Under the pieces are notes generated by a model. That model had not been told where the DNA came from and made no database searches. It saw only the letters and a program-made list of their open reading frames with translations. This document shows, in pieces, positions 29,738 through 32,202 of a DNA stretch of 32,202 nucleotides (its first letter is position 1; every line of letters begins with the position of its first letter). Source of the DNA: Seminavis robusta (Eukaryota; Bacillariophyta; Bacillariophyceae; Naviculales; Naviculaceae); assembly GCA_903772945.1 (NCBI GenBank), contig CAICTM010001205.1:1998-34199 (forward strand). The letters are read 5' to 3'. The position numbers and the translations under genes are program-made.

Positions 29738-31537
29738 GCTTGACTAAAAGAGTGCTCTCATGAAGTTATAAAAGGGTTAAAAATTGTACTAAAATTCCGT
29801 GCTCCGGGGGGTCGCATTGGCTGCACATTTTGTCGAAAAAGATGATGATGCCTCGAAGACTTGGAACAGAGATCATCAACCAGCACTGTACCGGTACATG
29901 TAGCCGGTACCAACGGAAGTACTAGTAAGTATATCAAACTCTCATGTCAGCCAACCAGCACCTTTCATTCTGTCAATCTGGTGGGTTTAGCCTTCAATAT
30001 CCAACTCGAGTCGAGTCGTCTTGCGGCCAGATACCTTGCGCAGCATTCAAGTTTGCAGAATGGTGCAGTGCCGCAACGTCTCGTACCATAGAGCAGCCGG
30101 GGCCGCGAAAAATCATCATATCACATACATCATCACGACTAATGAGCTTGTTGGCAGCTACGGTACATTTGGTGGGTTAGCTTCTGAAATTTACACTACT
30201 TCGGGTTGACGTTCTTCAAGCCTGAGTTAGTAGCATGCATGGCATTGGCCACTGGTCTTGCGGCAACAGCCAACCCGTACTCTGCTTGCATGTATGTTGC
30301 TCCGGGCACGCAGAGAATCATGATGGGATAAATACGAACGATCACGGTAGGTAGCTACTGGTAGTACTTTTGAAGCACAAGTCACTGCCTAGTAGCATGC
30401 TTTGTTGCACCAAGCAGAGGTGGATGGCTGCATGGCAGAACAACTGCTCAACTAAGTGTTTTCGTTGCGTTTCTGTGCGAAAGGTCACAAAGCGGTCCTG
30501 GTTCGTAATCGTACCTTTGGATGGCAACCAAAGACCTTGTGGGTAGCCGCGCTGCTGCTACTGAGCTGCAAGAGGATACTTATTATACGAATGCCTACTA
30601 AACAAGCAATAAATGAACTCTCCAAGCGTAGCTTCGTGAGGAAGCAAAAGGACTCTCGTAAGGTACCACCGTAGTACCATACTGCCCGCCCAACACGATC
30701 GACGAGACGACGTCCTGGCTGGCACCATCTGCCTTGACAGTCTTCACACGTCTCTGAGAGGCAGATGGAAGCAGCCGCGAAGTATACCGTATTATCAGGC
30801 CACACGTTGCTTTGCATGAAAGTTGGCTGCCCGACCGATTGGATAATTCTCTTGGTCGGCACGAACGCAATATCTGCCCTGCCTTTTGGGTGTATGCATA
30901 CGGTATATCCGCCTGGACCGATCGGTGGGGATTACATTGGCAAGTCGTCCTCATTCGTACCGGTACCGCATCAAGAAAATCAACGACGATGACTTCCGTA
31001 CGATAGGCAATTTGCCTGGACCGGGCTCGCAAGTCATCGCTCCGCATGTATACCTCGATACGCATTTGCTTGAAGACCTTTTCGGAAATGATTACGAAGC
31101 AGTAAGCAAAGTTCAAGAGCGACCAATCAGGAACCGAAAGCGACAGCACGAGAATCTGTTGAACAGATAAAAAGTCCCAGAGAAATGAACAGAAAGGCTT
31201 CTTGGAGGAAGTAACGATCACAGTATCATCGTACGGTGGGCTCCACCGGGCACACTGTCGTTGTAGGTTCAGCCCGGGTGCCTTTGTCTTCACGCTAGCT
31301 AGCCAAAATCATTTTTTCGTTGGGAGGTGTTTTGGCAGTCCATTCATGCTTGCTGTATCCAAAGGAGCCCATGCCCTGGGACTAGGTACCAGGTACACTT
31401 GCTTGTGCTCTCCCGCGGATAGTTCTGAGCCTTGAAACTTTTTGGAAAATCAAGACAGCTAGCCAGCTAGCAGCCAATGAAAATGTAGATTGATTGTGTA
31501 CTCTTTTTTATTTAGTCAATTTTCTTTTTAGTTTATA
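29738..31537. other. Long gene-poor region
   Basis: No gene recognised. The 231-codon minus frame 30598-31293 starts with GTG and has no family features. TACCGGTA lies at 29889 and 30958, and CTAGCTAG near 31296. Confidence 0.55.
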
Positions 31538-32202
31538 TTATTGACCCCACGGCAATACGGGCAATTTGGAGACTAGTTTGTGCGATACTTTTTTCATTTG
31601 TCGCGTCGGACTCATGACCTTGCCCACAGCCCGCAGTGTCGTAGAATGATGGCATGCCAATGTTCTCATTTTGATACCAATATCCTTGGCATCCTGGAGC
31701 GCCCATCGTTCGGCGCGTTGTCGATCGGCCTTGGTTTTGTGTTGCGATAACTGCCGCAGCTCATCATTCAACAGTGGGAGACCCTTGGCGACGGCTTGTT
31801 TGTGGTATTGCACAATTTGTCGGACGGTTTCCTTTACGCGGTCGCTGCGGGAGGGCTTCAATTTGTTGTGGTGTGTATTCGAATTGTTGTTGTTGGCGTC
31901 TGCCACGACATGTTCCAATCCTCGCCAACTGATCGTGTTGTCTGGGCCGTTGTCTTGCTGGTGCAGTGGCAAGAGACTGTGTCGTTGTTTCGTGGAAGTG
32001 TCAGATCGGTATCGCTTGATTTCGTCCACGTCGCTGCGGTGTCGTGATTGCAATTCCTTGAACGTGTACCACATCGATCGTTTCTCTTGGACCGAGTACG
32101 GCTTGTCGGGTGCCACCACCAAATTGGCACTGGGAGGAGCAAAGCGGACGGCACTTTTGGCCTCGTCGTTGAGACTGGCCTTGGAATCCGCAGCCACATG
32201 AA
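31538..32202 (-). CDS. Diatom-type protein of unknown function, 5' part beyond the window
   Basis: The frame is open to the last base of the window, with its first in-window codon H-V-A-A-D, so the start lies outside. The protein has the pattern VRFAPPSANLVV, then SVQEKRSMWYTFKELQSRHRSDVDEIKRY, then WRGLEHV and a helical stretch with QYHKQAVAKG and DAKDIG. I associate the WY..EL and RGLE pattern with a family frequent in diatom genomes that has no known function. The C-terminal part is basic (RQMKKVSHKL). No signal peptide or domain of known role can be seen in the visible part. Stop at 31538-31540. Confidence 0.7.
   Translation of the reverse strand, partial: HVAADSKASLNDEAKSAVRFAPPSANLVVAPDKPYSVQEKRSMWYTFKELQSRHRSDVDEIKRYRSDTSTKQRHSLLPLHQQDNGPDNTISWRGLEHVVADANNNNSNTHHNKLKPSRSDRVKETVRQIVQYHKQAVAKGLPLLNDELRQLSQHKTKADRQRAERWALQDAKDIGIKMRTLACHHSTTLRAVGKVMSPTRQMKKVSHKLVSKLPVLPWGQ

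Noticed and set aside
30598..31293. 231-codon minus-strand frame
   Set aside because: Begins with GTG and has no recognisable domain; length alone is weak evidence here.
1..32202. tRNA, rRNA, CRISPR or bacterial-type operon features
   Set aside because: No cloverleaf with A/B boxes, rRNA-like segments or spaced repeats was recognised by eye; spliced genes on both strands exclude a bacterial layout.

Overview
The window is nuclear DNA of a diatom, probably a raphid pennate. The evidence is a fucoxanthin-chlorophyll light-harvesting gene with a plastid-type leader, GT..AG introns of only about 85-104 bp, a fatty-acid elongase, a Crypton-like recombinase, DUF6174-type repeats, and diatom-style low-complexity secreted proteins. 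Genes lie on both strands and are separated by long stretches rich in the palindromes TACCGGTA and CTAGCTAG. A 25-N assembly gap lies at 11219-11243.

Bases 1-3681 form a snap-back structure. A secreted-looking protein gene reads on the minus strand (3342 to 1259), with lysine/glycine-rich, Q-rich, D-rich and threonine/proline-repeat regions and a cysteine-containing C-terminal domain. Its promoter and first half are repeated, apparently without change, in inverted orientation at 1-1165. A third, rearranged copy lies at 11244-12953, with its head half flipped relative to its tail. Bases 4190-6667 hold a decayed Crypton-type element: a tyrosine recombinase plus a GCR1_C-like DNA-binding domain, with an internal 234-bp tandem duplication.

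From about 7.7 to 17.4 kb there is an inverted segmental duplication. The left arm reads SYLF gene (+), DUF6174 remnant (+), light-harvesting gene (-). The right arm reads light-harvesting remnant (+), intact three-repeat DUF6174 gene (-), SYLF gene (-). Each arm has lost a different gene, while both SYLF copies remain intact. Between the arms lie an acyl-protein thioesterase/carboxylesterase (about 10299-11015) and the third copy of the repeat protein.

The right half holds ordinary genes. They are an ELO-family elongase (three exons, 18672-17619, minus), a nine-exon ABCG-type protein (21155-26040), an NPPY-motif methyltransferase (26452-27366), a two-exon Sec14/CRAL-TRIO protein (29737-28085, minus), and a diatom-type protein cut by the window end (31538-32202, minus). 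The ABCG-type protein keeps Walker A but has substitutions in the Q-loop, signature, Walker B, catalytic glutamate and H-loop, which suggests a pseudo-ATPase with a cysteine-rich ectodomain.

Many frame breaks between repeated copies are single-base indels with almost no substitutions, which looks like uncorrected long-read error. Pseudogene calls in the repeated regions should be read with that in mind. No tRNA, rRNA, CRISPR or telomeric repeat was recognised.
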